A stretch of 64,000 bases of DNA from Chitinophagaceae bacterium. Lineage in GTDB: Bacteria; Bacteroidota; Bacteroidia; Chitinophagales; Chitinophagaceae. Position numbers and translations under genes: made by a program. The notes beneath the pieces are model-generated. The model was given only the letters and a program-made list of their open reading frames with translations. It had not been told where the DNA came from and made no database searches. The stretch spans positions 310,001 through 374,000 of the forward strand of contig JADKJI010000005.1 of assembly GCA_016721085.1 (NCBI GenBank), written 5' to 3'. This document shows, one piece after another, positions 1-7,832 of this stretch (its first letter is position 1; the number at the start of each line of letters is the position of its first letter).

Positions 1-297
1 CACATCTAAACTATTATCCCATGAATGCTTTCCCTTTGCATAATGCGCAAAAAGGTTCATGAACCCAGATGCATTGATTTGCAATTTATCTCCACCAGCT
101 GACCAGTTGGAAAGTGATGTCTGACCAAAATTGGCATTGAACAAACCACCGGTTTTCCAGGTCTTGGTAGTGGTGTCTTTCGGATCTTTTACAATTGTCT
201 TTGAAGACTCCGCCTTCAATTCCTGAACAGTCTTGTCTTGTGCTTGTAATTGCCCGATGCTGAAACATACAAGCAGTGTAACTACTAGCTTTTTCAT
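1..297 (-). CDS. DUF3078 domain-containing protein, N-terminal part
   Basis: The gene starts at 297 and runs off the left edge, so only the first 99 codons are visible. It begins with a Sec signal peptide (MKKLVVTLLVCFSIGQLQAQ). A linker rich in K, D and T follows, then a GGLFNANFGQTSLSNWSAGG segment. The pairing of 'NFGQ..LSNWSAGG' is typical of the DUF3078 family of secreted or outer-membrane Bacteroidota proteins, whose function is not known. The frame is continuous from ATG to the edge. A shorter out-of-frame ORF on the same strand (86-268) is a shadow. The family call is from memory of the motif and the C-terminal barrel region cannot be checked. Confidence 0.75.
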   Translation of the reverse strand, partial: MKKLVVTLLVCFSIGQLQAQDKTVQELKAESSKTIVKDPKDTTTKTWKTGGLFNANFGQTSLSNWSAGGDKLQINASGFMNLFAHYAKGKHSWDNSLDV

Positions 298-419
298 CTT
301 TGATATTTGTGGTTGGTAATTAAAAAAATGTTCCTGCGAAAACGCATTCCTTTTGCAAGAAAAGAACAGGCAAGGGGGAATACAAATCGCAGGAACAAGT
401 GACTACAATGCAGTTGTAA

Positions 420-848
420 TTATTTCTTTAAAGAGTCGCGGATCTCACGCAGTAAGGTGATATCTTCTGGTGGAGCAGCAGGAGCTGCGGCTTCCTCTTT
501 CTTCTTCATACTATTGATTGCTTTGATAACCATGAACATTACAAAAGCAACAATTATAAAATCAATTATTGTTGTTATAAAAGTGCCCCATTTCAAGGCA
601 ATTTCGGTAACAGCAGGTGTGGTTACAGAGCCTGCAGCATCTTTCACTTCAGCAACCGCTTTTTGGATAACATATTTCTTCTCATTGAAATCAACACCGC
701 CGGTTAAAAGCCCTACAATTGGTGCTACTAATCCATCAGTAAAGGAGGTCACTACTTTTCCAAATGCACCACCCATTACAAACGCTACAGCGATATCTAC
801 AAGGTTTCCCTTGAGTGCAAATTCTTTGAATTCTTTCATCATGCCCAT
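420..848 (-). CDS. mscL: Large-conductance mechanosensitive channel MscL
   Basis: A 142-residue inner-membrane channel that opens under membrane tension to release solutes during hypo-osmotic shock. It begins MGMMKEFKEFALKGN, the usual amphipathic N-terminal helix. The first membrane segment spans about residues 16-46 and contains AVAFVMGGAFGKVVTSFTDG. The second spans about 88-110. A charged C-terminal helix ends in LLREIRDSLKK, as in the family. The start at 848 is chosen because upstream codons do not align with the family; ATGs at 842 and 839 are alternatives. The C-terminal linker is rich in A, E and P. Length and order of elements are normal. It appears monocistronic. Confidence 0.95.
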   Translation of the reverse strand: MGMMKEFKEFALKGNLVDIAVAFVMGGAFGKVVTSFTDGLVAPIVGLLTGGVDFNEKKYVIQKAVAEVKDAAGSVTTPAVTEIALKWGTFITTIIDFIIVAFVMFMVIKAINSMKKKEEAAAPAAPPEDITLLREIRDSLKK

Positions 849-968
849 AAAATAAAGTTTTGGTTGAATTAATAATAAATCTAATGTAACAAAAAAGCGA
901 TTTCCCACATTGGGAGTCGATAAATTTAGATAAAAGGTTGCTCAAAGACCTATTTTACCCGCTTACCT

Positions 969-1715
969 CTATTTTTTGAGCCCTGGGAACTGCATTTTTA
1001 GACTTTTTAATGTATCCCTCACTTGCTTGGCAATTATATATTCCTTGTACCAATTCTGGTCGCTGGGCACAATCGTCCATGGCACATCATTGCATTTTTC
1101 AAAACAATCATCATAAACAGCCATATACTGATCCCACAACTTGGCTTCCTCAAAATCCTTCTCGTTATACTTCCATTGTTTGGTACTGTCATGTATCCTT
1201 TCTTCCAGCCTACCCTTCTGTTCTTCAGGTGAAACATGCAGATAGAATTTAAGGATATGGGTATTATTATGGTTTGTTAACAGGCTTTCAAAATCGTTGA
1301 TAGCTTTCATACGCTTTTTAGCTGTTACATCGTCGCACCATTTATGAACTCTGGTTATGAGTATATCTTCATAATGCGACCGATTGAATAATTGTATAAC
1401 CCCTTTTGCAGGAGCTGCCTGGTGAACCCTCCATAAAAAATCATGACTCAATTCTTCAGGGGTTGGGGCTTTAAATGATTTCACCATCACTCCCTGTGGA
1501 TTCAATTTGCCGAAAACATTTCTGATTACTCCATCCTTCCCACTGGCATCCATACCCTGTATCACTACCAGAATGGAATGTTTACTTTCTGCATAGAGCA
1601 GGTTTTGCAACTCATCCATTTCAGCCAATATCTTTTCGGTCTTGGCCTTGGTTTCTGCCTTATCAAAGTTCTTCGGTGCACGAGTGCTGATATCTTTCAG
1701 ACTGATTTTTCCCAT
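969..1715 (-). CDS. ppk2: Polyphosphate kinase 2 family protein (PPK2)
   Basis: A 248-residue cytosolic P-loop enzyme that moves phosphate between polyphosphate and nucleotides. The Walker A loop GMDASGKDG is at about residues 54-62. The family motif FNRSHYED is at about 110-117 and is followed by a lid region with RVHKW. Length fits the one-domain PPK2 classes that phosphorylate NDP or NMP. The class cannot be settled without alignment. The start at 1715 (MGKISLKDIS) is preferred over an in-frame ATG at 1796 because the extra 27 residues are unlike the family and would overlap the divergent transporter gene. A 62-bp divergent promoter region separates it from that gene. Confidence 0.9.
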   Translation of the reverse strand: MGKISLKDISTRAPKNFDKAETKAKTEKILAEMDELQNLLYAESKHSILVVIQGMDASGKDGVIRNVFGKLNPQGVMVKSFKAPTPEELSHDFLWRVHQAAPAKGVIQLFNRSHYEDILITRVHKWCDDVTAKKRMKAINDFESLLTNHNNTHILKFYLHVSPEEQKGRLEERIHDSTKQWKYNEKDFEEAKLWDQYMAVYDDCFEKCNDVPWTIVPSDQNWYKEYIIAKQVRDTLKSLKMQFPGLKK

Positions 1716-1777
1716 CGGTAAAGTTTTTTTAAAGTTATTGGAATTTGGCTGTTTATCGGCAACTTGCAGGCTCTTTA

Positions 1778-2671
1778 ATGAACGCCACTCAACCAAATAA
1801 ATTCATAAACTGGACGCTTTTCCTGCTTCTATCCATTATCTGGGGTAGCTCTTTCATACTCATGAAAAGAGGTATGTATACAGAATCTAACATTCCAACT
1901 CTTTCTGCCTATCATGTAGCGGCGATAAGAATCCTCAGTGCCGGCTTAGCCCTCTTACCCTATGCCATATGGCACTGGCGCAAAATACCCAGAAAAAAAG
2001 CTGGCTATGTTGTTCTTTCCGGATTCCTCGGAAGCTTTATCCCAGCCTTTCTTTTTTGTATTGCAGAAACAAAAATAGACAGTGCCCTCGCCGGATTCCT
2101 GAATGCCTTAACTCCCATCTTTACAATAGTAGTCGGTATCCTTTTTTATAATTCAAGTATTCCAAAAGGAAAATTATTAGGAGTTATAGTTGCGTTTTTA
2201 GGAATGATACTTTTATTCCTATCCAGCAGCCATATCAGTTTTCAATATTTATCTTATGCAGGTTTTGCTTTGGTTGCTACTATATGTTATGGATTCAATG
2301 TGAACATTGCCAACACTCATCTTAAAGAAGTTGGATCGGCTATAACGGCGGCAATTGCCTTCGGGGCCTTAATAATTCCATCTCTATTAGTACTCATAAT
2401 AACCGGATATTTCAAATTGCCACTAGGTGAACCAGAATATATTCAGTCTACCCTTTCCGCTACTGTTTTAGGAGTGATGGGAACTGCAGTCGCCACCATC
2501 CTTTTCTATATGTTATTGAAGAAAGCAGGAGCCTTGTTTGCATCCATGGTTACATACGGAATTCCATTTATTGCATTAGGCTGGGGATTATTAGCCGGTG
2601 AAAGCATCACCCTTTTACAAGTAGTTGGATTAGCAGTGATCTTACTTGGAGTATATCTCACCAAAAAATAA
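1778..2671 (+). CDS. EamA/DMT family transporter
   Basis: A 297-residue polytopic membrane protein of the drug/metabolite transporter superfamily. Two EamA repeats of about five helices each are visible. The first opens with LSIIWGSSFILMKRG, a classic EamA N-terminal signature. The second ends with a helix containing LQVVGLAVILLGVYLTKK. The substrate cannot be inferred; relatives export amino acids, purines or drugs. The start at 1778 (MNATQPNK) is preferred to 1745 because the latter overlaps the divergent ppk2 promoter. A bidirectional terminator lies just downstream, separating it from the convergent frr gene. Confidence 0.88.
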   Translation: MNATQPNKFINWTLFLLLSIIWGSSFILMKRGMYTESNIPTLSAYHVAAIRILSAGLALLPYAIWHWRKIPRKKAGYVVLSGFLGSFIPAFLFCIAETKIDSALAGFLNALTPIFTIVVGILFYNSSIPKGKLLGVIVAFLGMILLFLSSSHISFQYLSYAGFALVATICYGFNVNIANTHLKEVGSAITAAIAFGALIIPSLLVLIITGYFKLPLGEPEYIQSTLSATVLGVMGTAVATILFYMLLKKAGALFASMVTYGIPFIALGWGLLAGESITLLQVVGLAVILLGVYLTKK

Positions 2672-2674
2672 AAA

Positions 2675-2699
2675 TCCCCGATAGAATAACTACCGGGGA
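2675..2699. terminator. Bidirectional intrinsic terminator between the EamA gene and frr
   Basis: The arms TCCCCG (2675-2680) and CGGGGA (2694-2699) pair perfectly. TAG/CTA extends the stem after one mismatch, around an AATAA loop. A-rich sequence lies on the left and T-rich sequence on the right, so it can serve both convergent genes. Confidence 0.8.
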
Positions 2700-2720
2700 C
2701 ACTATTATTTTGACATTCCG

Positions 2721-3284
2721 TCAAACGGTCATGATTTCTTTTTCTTTTGCTGCAAGATGTTTATCAATTAAGGAGATGTAGCGGTCTGTTGTATCCTGGA
2801 TCTCTTTTTCTGTATCCTTACAGATATCCTCACTCAATCCGTTTTTCTGTAATTTTTTTACACTTTCCATAGAGTCGCGACGGATATTCCTTACTGCTAC
2901 TTTTGAATGTTCACCTTCGCCGAGGGCTTTCTTTACTAATTCCCTTCTTCTTTCTTCAGTAACCGGAGGAAGGAAAAGGCGGATCATATTACCATCATTC
3001 TGTGGCGTTACTCCAATATTAGCGGCTATAATAGAGCGCTCGATGGGTTGTAACATATTTTTCTCCCATGGCTGAATTGTAAGTGTTCTGGCATCAGCTA
3101 CTGAAATATTACCCACCTGGCTGATTGGAGTTGGATTTCCATAATAATCAACCACTAACCCATCCAGCATGCCCGGAGTGGCTTTTCCAGCCCTCACTTT
3201 TACCAATTCTACTTCCAAATGGTTGATGGCTTTCTCCATCAAATCGAGGGTATGCGCTTTAATACTGTTTAATTCTTCCGACAT
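2721..3284 (-). CDS. frr: Ribosome recycling factor
   Basis: A 187-residue cytosolic factor that works with EF-G to split the post-termination ribosome. The family signatures are present: VRAGKATPGMLDGL near the N-terminus, YYGNPTPISQVGNI, the LTIQPWEKNML segment, and RLFLPPVTEERRRELVKKA leading into the long C-terminal helices. Length matches the family. The start at 3284 (MSEELNSIKAH) is the only sensible one. It has its own upstream promoter (3308-3338) placed over the terminator of the preceding transferase gene. The stop is TGA, which shows that TGA is an ordinary stop codon in this organism. Confidence 0.97.
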   Translation of the reverse strand: MSEELNSIKAHTLDLMEKAINHLEVELVKVRAGKATPGMLDGLVVDYYGNPTPISQVGNISVADARTLTIQPWEKNMLQPIERSIIAANIGVTPQNDGNMIRLFLPPVTEERRRELVKKALGEGEHSKVAVRNIRRDSMESVKKLQKNGLSEDICKDTEKEIQDTTDRYISLIDKHLAAKEKEIMTV

Positions 3285-3307
3285 AGTTGTTTTTATTAAT
3301 TGGGCTA

Positions 3308-3338
3308 CAAACCTACATCAAATAAAAAAACCGGTCAA
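3308..3338 (-). promoter_or_regulatory. Bacteroidota-type promoter of frr
   Basis: On the minus strand TTG (3336-3338) is followed after 20 bases by TAGGTTTG (3308-3315). This matches the phylum consensus TTG / TAnnTTTG with the same 20-base spacing seen upstream of serS. The -7 box lies about 24 bases before the frr start codon. Confidence 0.7.
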
Positions 3339-3348
3339 AATCCGGTTT
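3327..3348 (-). terminator. Terminator of the WecA-like transferase gene
   Basis: A seven-base stem AAACCGG/CCGGTTT with a short loop is followed on the minus strand by a T-rich tract. It lies about 40 bases past the stop of the transferase gene and overlaps the frr promoter -33 region. Confidence 0.7.
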
Positions 3349-3384
3349 ATAATTTTTTGTTGGCTACAAATTTTCTGGCGACCG

Positions 3385-4515
3385 TCAATTCTTCTGTTCC
3401 AGAATCGTGTCCTTTGTTAATGGCACCATCCTTTGGGAACCTACTTTCGACTTTACCGACTTGGCTACAAACAGTCTTGGTTTTGGACGGGTATAATACA
3501 ATGCTGCAATGCCCGCAAAAAACAAAGTGATGATACCTAGAATCAATGAAGTACAACCCCAGCCTTGAAGGAAATAAGCACCCGCAATGAACAGCATGTT
3601 AACTGCGACTAATACAAAAGTGATATTTCGGTGTGAAACGCCTTTATCCAGCAGAAGATGATGAACATGGTTTCTGTCGGGACTAAATGGAGAACGGCGG
3701 TGAATCATTCTCATTCCAAAAACCCGAAGTGTATCTAATAAAGGAATCATCAAAATGGCGAACCCGAGGGCTGGTGCGGCACTGATAGCTACTTTTGAAG
3801 TGGCTACATCTGCTACATTGATGAATTTGATTACCAGAATGGCATTGACCAATCCTATAAGCATCGAGCCCGTATCGCCCATGAATATTTTTGCCGGTTG
3901 GAAATTAAATATGAGGAAGGCCACCAAACTGCCCGCTAATGAGAAAGAAAGAACCGCATAAGAAATATGACCAGCTTGAAGGAAATAGACTCCAAACACC
4001 ACTGTTGCCATTAAACCCAGACTACCTGCTAATCCATCAACACCATCTATCAGGTTAAAAGAATTGATAATCACTATAACGGTGAAGTAAGTCAACAAGA
4101 GACTGAACATTTCAGGAACCTCATAAATACCAAGGAATCCATGCATGCTTTTTATCTGAATACCGCCTTTATAGATGATAAGAAAGGCTGCTAATACCTG
4201 ACCAATGAACTTCTTGATGGGAGAAAGAACCAAAATATCGTCTTTTAATCCAAGGAAAAAGATGACAATGCTTGCTGCCAGGAAGTATTGGAATTCGGGG
4301 GAAGTCCTGAATTGAACGGCCAGTAAACAGGCTATCATGAATCCAGCAAAAATGCCCATACCTCCTAAAGAAGGGATAGGTGTCTGGTGAACTTTTCTTT
4401 CGTCGGGAATATCGAATAGCTTCTTCCGTTCGGCCACTGTAATAATAACCGGAATGGCTAAAAATGTGATCGTGAAGGAAATGGCTACAGAGAGTAATAC
4501 ATCAAATATAAGCAT
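3385..4515 (-). CDS. Undecaprenyl-phosphate sugar-1-phosphate transferase, WecA/MraY family
   Basis: A 376-residue polytopic membrane enzyme. It should transfer a UDP-sugar phosphate, probably GlcNAc-1-P, to undecaprenyl phosphate at the inner face of the membrane, the first step of a surface glycan. Visible motifs in order are PSLGGMGIF (49-57), the paired aspartates in GLKDD (89-93), NLIDGVDGLAG (154-164), MGDTGS (212-217) and the cytoplasmic loop PDRNHVHHLL (279-288). About ten hydrophobic helices surround these. The NHVHH loop and lack of MraY-specific sequence favour the WecA/TagO branch. No glycan genes are adjacent, so the pathway is inferred from the family. Confidence 0.88.
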   Translation of the reverse strand: MLIFDVLLSVAISFTITFLAIPVIITVAERKKLFDIPDERKVHQTPIPSLGGMGIFAGFMIACLLAVQFRTSPEFQYFLAASIVIFFLGLKDDILVLSPIKKFIGQVLAAFLIIYKGGIQIKSMHGFLGIYEVPEMFSLLLTYFTVIVIINSFNLIDGVDGLAGSLGLMATVVFGVYFLQAGHISYAVLSFSLAGSLVAFLIFNFQPAKIFMGDTGSMLIGLVNAILVIKFINVADVATSKVAISAAPALGFAILMIPLLDTLRVFGMRMIHRRSPFSPDRNHVHHLLLDKGVSHRNITFVLVAVNMLFIAGAYFLQGWGCTSLILGIITLFFAGIAALYYTRPKPRLFVAKSVKSKVGSQRMVPLTKDTILEQKN

Positions 4516-4712
4516 CAGCCAAGTTTTGTGTGTCTGAATTATCTACGTGCTGCTAATCTGGCCGGTTGGGTGCTCTTGAAACCGGGTGCAAAATAAGTCA
4601 TGTTCACTGAATAACAACATAATTACTACCACTTTATTGTGGAACTGGTTGTTTTTGACCCCTTTCGAATCAAATAGTTTAATAGATAATCCACTCCTTA
4701 TGATATTTCCTT

Positions 4713-4720
4713 TAGTTTTG
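4713..4720 (+). promoter_or_regulatory. Candidate -7 box of the transketolase gene
   Basis: TAGTTTTG fits TAnnTTTG and lies 20 bases before the start codon of the transketolase gene. No clear TTG is found at the expected -33 distance, so support is partial. Confidence 0.45.
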
Positions 4721-4740
4721 CGGCCATAATTTCACTCCTT

Positions 4741-5577
4741 ATGCCGGCCTTAAAAGATATTGCTACACAGTTAAGAAGAGACATAGTTCGTATGGTTCAT
4801 GGTGTTTCCAGTGGTCACCCTGGTGGCTCGCTTGGTTGTGCCGACTATTTTACCGCCTTGTATTTCAAGGTGATGAAGTTTAATCCGGTATTCGATATGG
4901 ATGCCCGTGGTGAAGATGTATTCGTTTTATCAAACGGTCATATTTCCCCAGTTTATTATTCCACCCTGGCTCGCGCCGGCTATTTCTATATAAAAGAACT
5001 GGCTACTTTCCGTAAACTGAATACCCGTTTACAAGGCCACCCAACTACCCATGAGCACCTGCCTGGGGTTAGAATTGCTTCGGGTTCCCTTGGACAAGGT
5101 ATGAGTGTAGCCATCGGTGCCGCCCTTGCCAAAAAACTGAATAACGATACAAATCTTGTTTTCTCATTACATGGCGATGGTGAATTACAGGAAGGTCAGA
5201 TATGGGAAGCTGTTTTATTTGCAGCTCATAATAAAGTTGACAACCTCATTTCAACTATCGACTGGAACGGACAGCAGATTGATGGACCTACTAAAAAAGT
5301 GATGGACCTCGGCGATCTCGCCGTAAAATTCGCTGCATTCGGTTGGGAAGTGGTGAACCTTGAAAAAGGAAATGATGTAGATGAAGTGGTTGCAGCCCTT
5401 GAAAAAGCAAAATCGCTTACAGGAAAAGGTAAGCCAATTGTAATATTGATGAAGACTGCGATGGGTAAAGGGGTTGATTTCATGGAAGGCAGCCACGAAT
5501 GGCACGGAATTGCTCCAAACGACGAACAACTGAAGAAAGCTTTGGAACAATTGCCTGAAACTCTCGGTGACTATTAA
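4741..5577 (+). CDS. Transketolase, N-terminal (TPP-binding) subunit
   Basis: A 278-residue protein matching only the thiamine-diphosphate-binding half of transketolase, the pentose phosphate pathway enzyme. Motifs are GVSSGHPGGSLGCADYF (21-37) with its substrate-binding histidine, and the TPP/Mg motif HGDGELQEGQIWEA (144-157) followed by DWNGQQIDGP. The pyrimidine-binding and C-terminal domains are absent. The stop is followed at once by a strong terminator, so the gene is not truncated by error. Split N and C subunits are known in Bacteroidota and archaea. The partner gene is usually close, but none is in this window, so the active enzyme must use a distant C-terminal subunit. Confidence 0.92.
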   Translation: MPALKDIATQLRRDIVRMVHGVSSGHPGGSLGCADYFTALYFKVMKFNPVFDMDARGEDVFVLSNGHISPVYYSTLARAGYFYIKELATFRKLNTRLQGHPTTHEHLPGVRIASGSLGQGMSVAIGAALAKKLNNDTNLVFSLHGDGELQEGQIWEAVLFAAHNKVDNLISTIDWNGQQIDGPTKKVMDLGDLAVKFAAFGWEVVNLEKGNDVDEVVAALEKAKSLTGKGKPIVILMKTAMGKGVDFMEGSHEWHGIAPNDEQLKKALEQLPETLGDY

Positions 5578-5600
5578 GTGATTTTAATAATACTTTAATA

Positions 5601-5633
5601 AAAGGTTGGCTAAACAATGGCCAACCTTTTTTA
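5601..5633 (+). terminator. Transketolase terminator
   Basis: The perfect ten-base arms AAAGGTTGGC and GCCAACCTTT surround a nine-base loop and are followed by a T-rich tail. It begins 24 bases after the stop codon. Confidence 0.85.
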
Positions 5634-5658
5634 TTTTAGATAAACCAAAAACCTACCT

Positions 5659-6141
5659 ATGCACAAAAATCTTTACTTATCCTTCCTTTTACTAATATCA
5701 ACAACAGTCTTTAGCCAAGATTTCATTCCCCGCCGCAACGCCTTATTCATTGAGGCGGGAGGTAACGGTCTTTTTACATCTGTGAATTATGAACGGCCAC
5801 TGACCTCTGCAAATAAAGGATTTGCCTTTCGAATTGGTGTAGGCATGTATGCTGAAAACGGTCTTTACCTTACCATACCTTTCACTGTGCATTATATGTT
5901 TCCATTGAATAATAGAGGCAGCTATCTGGATGCAGGAACAGGCATAACAGGTTCTGTAATGAATACAAATGATATTTTTAAGGGAGATGAAGACTCCTTC
6001 ACTTCATTTACTGGTGTACTTGGCTGGAGAAAATATAGCCGAAATGGGAATAGGTTTTTCAGGGCGGCTTTCACACCAGTTATCAATAAATATGGATTTG
6101 TACCATGGTTAGGAATCGGGATTGGCTTTACAAATCTCTGA
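5659..6141 (+). CDS. Secreted hypothetical protein, possible small outer-membrane barrel
   Basis: A 160-residue protein with a clear signal peptide (MHKNLYLSFLLLISTTVFSQ). The rest alternates polar and aromatic residues in short stretches rich in glycine and ends in WLGIGIGFTNL. That pattern suggests beta strands, as in small outer-membrane barrels, but I recognise no family. It lies behind the transketolase terminator and ends two bases before the convergent permease gene, so it is probably transcribed alone. Start and stop are unambiguous. Function is unknown. Confidence 0.6.
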   Translation: MHKNLYLSFLLLISTTVFSQDFIPRRNALFIEAGGNGLFTSVNYERPLTSANKGFAFRIGVGMYAENGLYLTIPFTVHYMFPLNNRGSYLDAGTGITGSVMNTNDIFKGDEDSFTSFTGVLGWRKYSRNGNRFFRAAFTPVINKYGFVPWLGIGIGFTNL

Positions 6142-6143
6142 TA

Positions 6144-7370
6144 TCAGCTTTTTAACTCTACCGGTTGTAAAGCTGCTTTTCTACTTGGAAACCAGGAAGC
6201 CAGTAAAGCAACCAGCAACACTGTAACAGCCACCAACAACATATCACTGCCTGCCACTTCTACCGGATAATAATCTATAAGGAAGGTGCCCCCTTGTATC
6301 GGTACCAATTTATAATGAACCTGTGCCCAGCAAAGGAATAAACCAAGAAGTACTCCAGCAACTCCACCAATGATTCCTAATAATGCACCCTCGCTCAGGA
6401 AAATCTTTTGAATAAGATTGTTATTAGCTCCCATCGCTTTTAGCACCTGAATATCTTTCTGTTTTTCCAATACCAGCATAGTAAGGGAACCGATCATAGT
6501 AAAGGCTGCAACAATCAACATAAGGGTAAGCAATCCATAGATGGCCCATTTCTCCAATGTCATTACAGCATACAAACTTTTGTTCTGTTCATATCTTGTT
6601 TCAATAACATAGCCAGCAGGGAAAATAGTTGCCAATTGAAGCTTGACTTCCTTCTCCTGTTTAGCATCTTTCAATGAAAGTTCAATACTTCCAAATTCAT
6701 CAGGTGCTAATCCCAGCATTCTTTTCATGAATGCAATATTGGTAAGGGCGTACTTACTATCTATATCCTGCTGAATGAAAAAAGTTCCTGACCCTATGAT
6801 ATTATCAGCCGCAAATGCCTGATAGGGATCAGTTACATTTACGCTTATTCCTCTTTTAAAAAGATATATGGTGAGTGGATAGATGGCTTTCTCTACATCA
6901 GCAGCTACTGCATGTTCAATACCACTACCTAAAACGATAGCTGCATGATCAGCATCCCCTAAATAATATTTGCCCCTGATTATTTTCTGTGACACACCAG
7001 AGACAGCTTCATACTGTTCATCTGAGCCCTTCAGAAAAACGATGGTTTGCAGATCCCCATTCTGTAATAAGGCTTTCTCTTCAACAATCTTTGAATACGC
7101 TTTAATACCGCCGAGTTCAGAAAGTTTTTTGAATTGCGATTCAGATACTTTCATCATCTTACCACTAGCCGGTGCAATTCTTATATCAGGATAGAAAGAA
7201 GAGTAGAGCGATTTCACTAATCCTTCAAAACCATTGAACACACTTAATAAAACAATGAATGCTGCAGTAATGAGGGTTATAGCCACTACGCTCACCCATG
7301 CAATAATATTGATGGCATTGGTAGATTTTTTGGCTTTGAAATAGCGCCAGGCGAAAAGGAAATTCAACAA
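6144..7370 (-). CDS. FtsX-like ABC permease, LolC/LolE type
   Basis: A 408-residue inner-membrane protein. It starts with MLNFLFAWRYFKAKKS and a first helix (about 21-46), as in LolC/LolE. A periplasmic domain of about 220 residues follows. Three C-terminal helices (about 275-300, 325-350 and 375-395) complete the FtsX fold, with LEKQKDIQVLKAMGA, the typical cytoplasmic coupling segment, between the first two. By family it would help extract lipoproteins from the inner membrane with an ATPase encoded elsewhere. It lies 26 bases downstream of rbfA on the same strand, an arrangement I recall as common in Bacteroidota. LolC versus LolE cannot be told apart here. Confidence 0.85.
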   Translation of the reverse strand: MLNFLFAWRYFKAKKSTNAINIIAWVSVVAITLITAAFIVLLSVFNGFEGLVKSLYSSFYPDIRIAPASGKMMKVSESQFKKLSELGGIKAYSKIVEEKALLQNGDLQTIVFLKGSDEQYEAVSGVSQKIIRGKYYLGDADHAAIVLGSGIEHAVAADVEKAIYPLTIYLFKRGISVNVTDPYQAFAADNIIGSGTFFIQQDIDSKYALTNIAFMKRMLGLAPDEFGSIELSLKDAKQEKEVKLQLATIFPAGYVIETRYEQNKSLYAVMTLEKWAIYGLLTLMLIVAAFTMIGSLTMLVLEKQKDIQVLKAMGANNNLIQKIFLSEGALLGIIGGVAGVLLGLFLCWAQVHYKLVPIQGGTFLIDYYPVEVAGSDMLLVAVTVLLVALLASWFPSRKAALQPVELKS

Positions 7371-7396
7371 AAAGGTTTTAGTAATATGACGGACTT

Positions 7397-7780
7397 TTAG
7401 TTACTGGCTTCACCAGGTTTTTCATCGTCTTTTATCTTCTTGAATAATTCTTCCATCTTGAAAACATGATCGAGCGTTTCATCATGGTAAAAACGGAGTA
7501 CAGGCATACGGCGTAATTGCTTGGCCACTCTGGCAGTAAGTTCTTTCTTAATCTCCCAGCTCTTATCTTCAATCTTTTGCATAACCGCCTCATTATCCTT
7601 TACCTGAAATAGGCTTAGATAAATACGGGCTTCCAACAGGTCGGGTGTAATCTTTACTCCTGTAATAGACACCATACCGCCATCCATCATAGTAAGGCGC
7701 ATCCGCAGGAAAATATCATTCATTTCCTCCTGAATCAATCCGGCTATTTGCTTCTGACGTTTTCCTTCTTCCATTTTCAT
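7397..7780 (-). CDS. rbfA: Ribosome-binding factor A
   Basis: A 127-residue KH-fold factor for 30S subunit maturation and 16S rRNA 5' end processing. Recognisable parts are RQKQIAGLIQEEMNDIFLR, the strand containing VSITGVKITPDLLEARIYLS, and the C-terminal LRRMPVLRFYHDETLDH, the family hallmark. The start at 7780 (MKMEEGKRQ) is chosen because the longer ORF would read into the divergent promoter region. A second ATG at 7774 is possible. It is followed by the LolC/E-like gene in an apparent operon and is divergent from the ABC exporter gene. Confidence 0.93.
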   Translation of the reverse strand: MKMEEGKRQKQIAGLIQEEMNDIFLRMRLTMMDGGMVSITGVKITPDLLEARIYLSLFQVKDNEAVMQKIEDKSWEIKKELTARVAKQLRRMPVLRFYHDETLDHVFKMEELFKKIKDDEKPGEASN

Positions 7781-7832
7781 TAACAGTTTAATCAGGGTAA
7801 AATTAGTTACTTTGCACCGTTTAAATGCAGCT

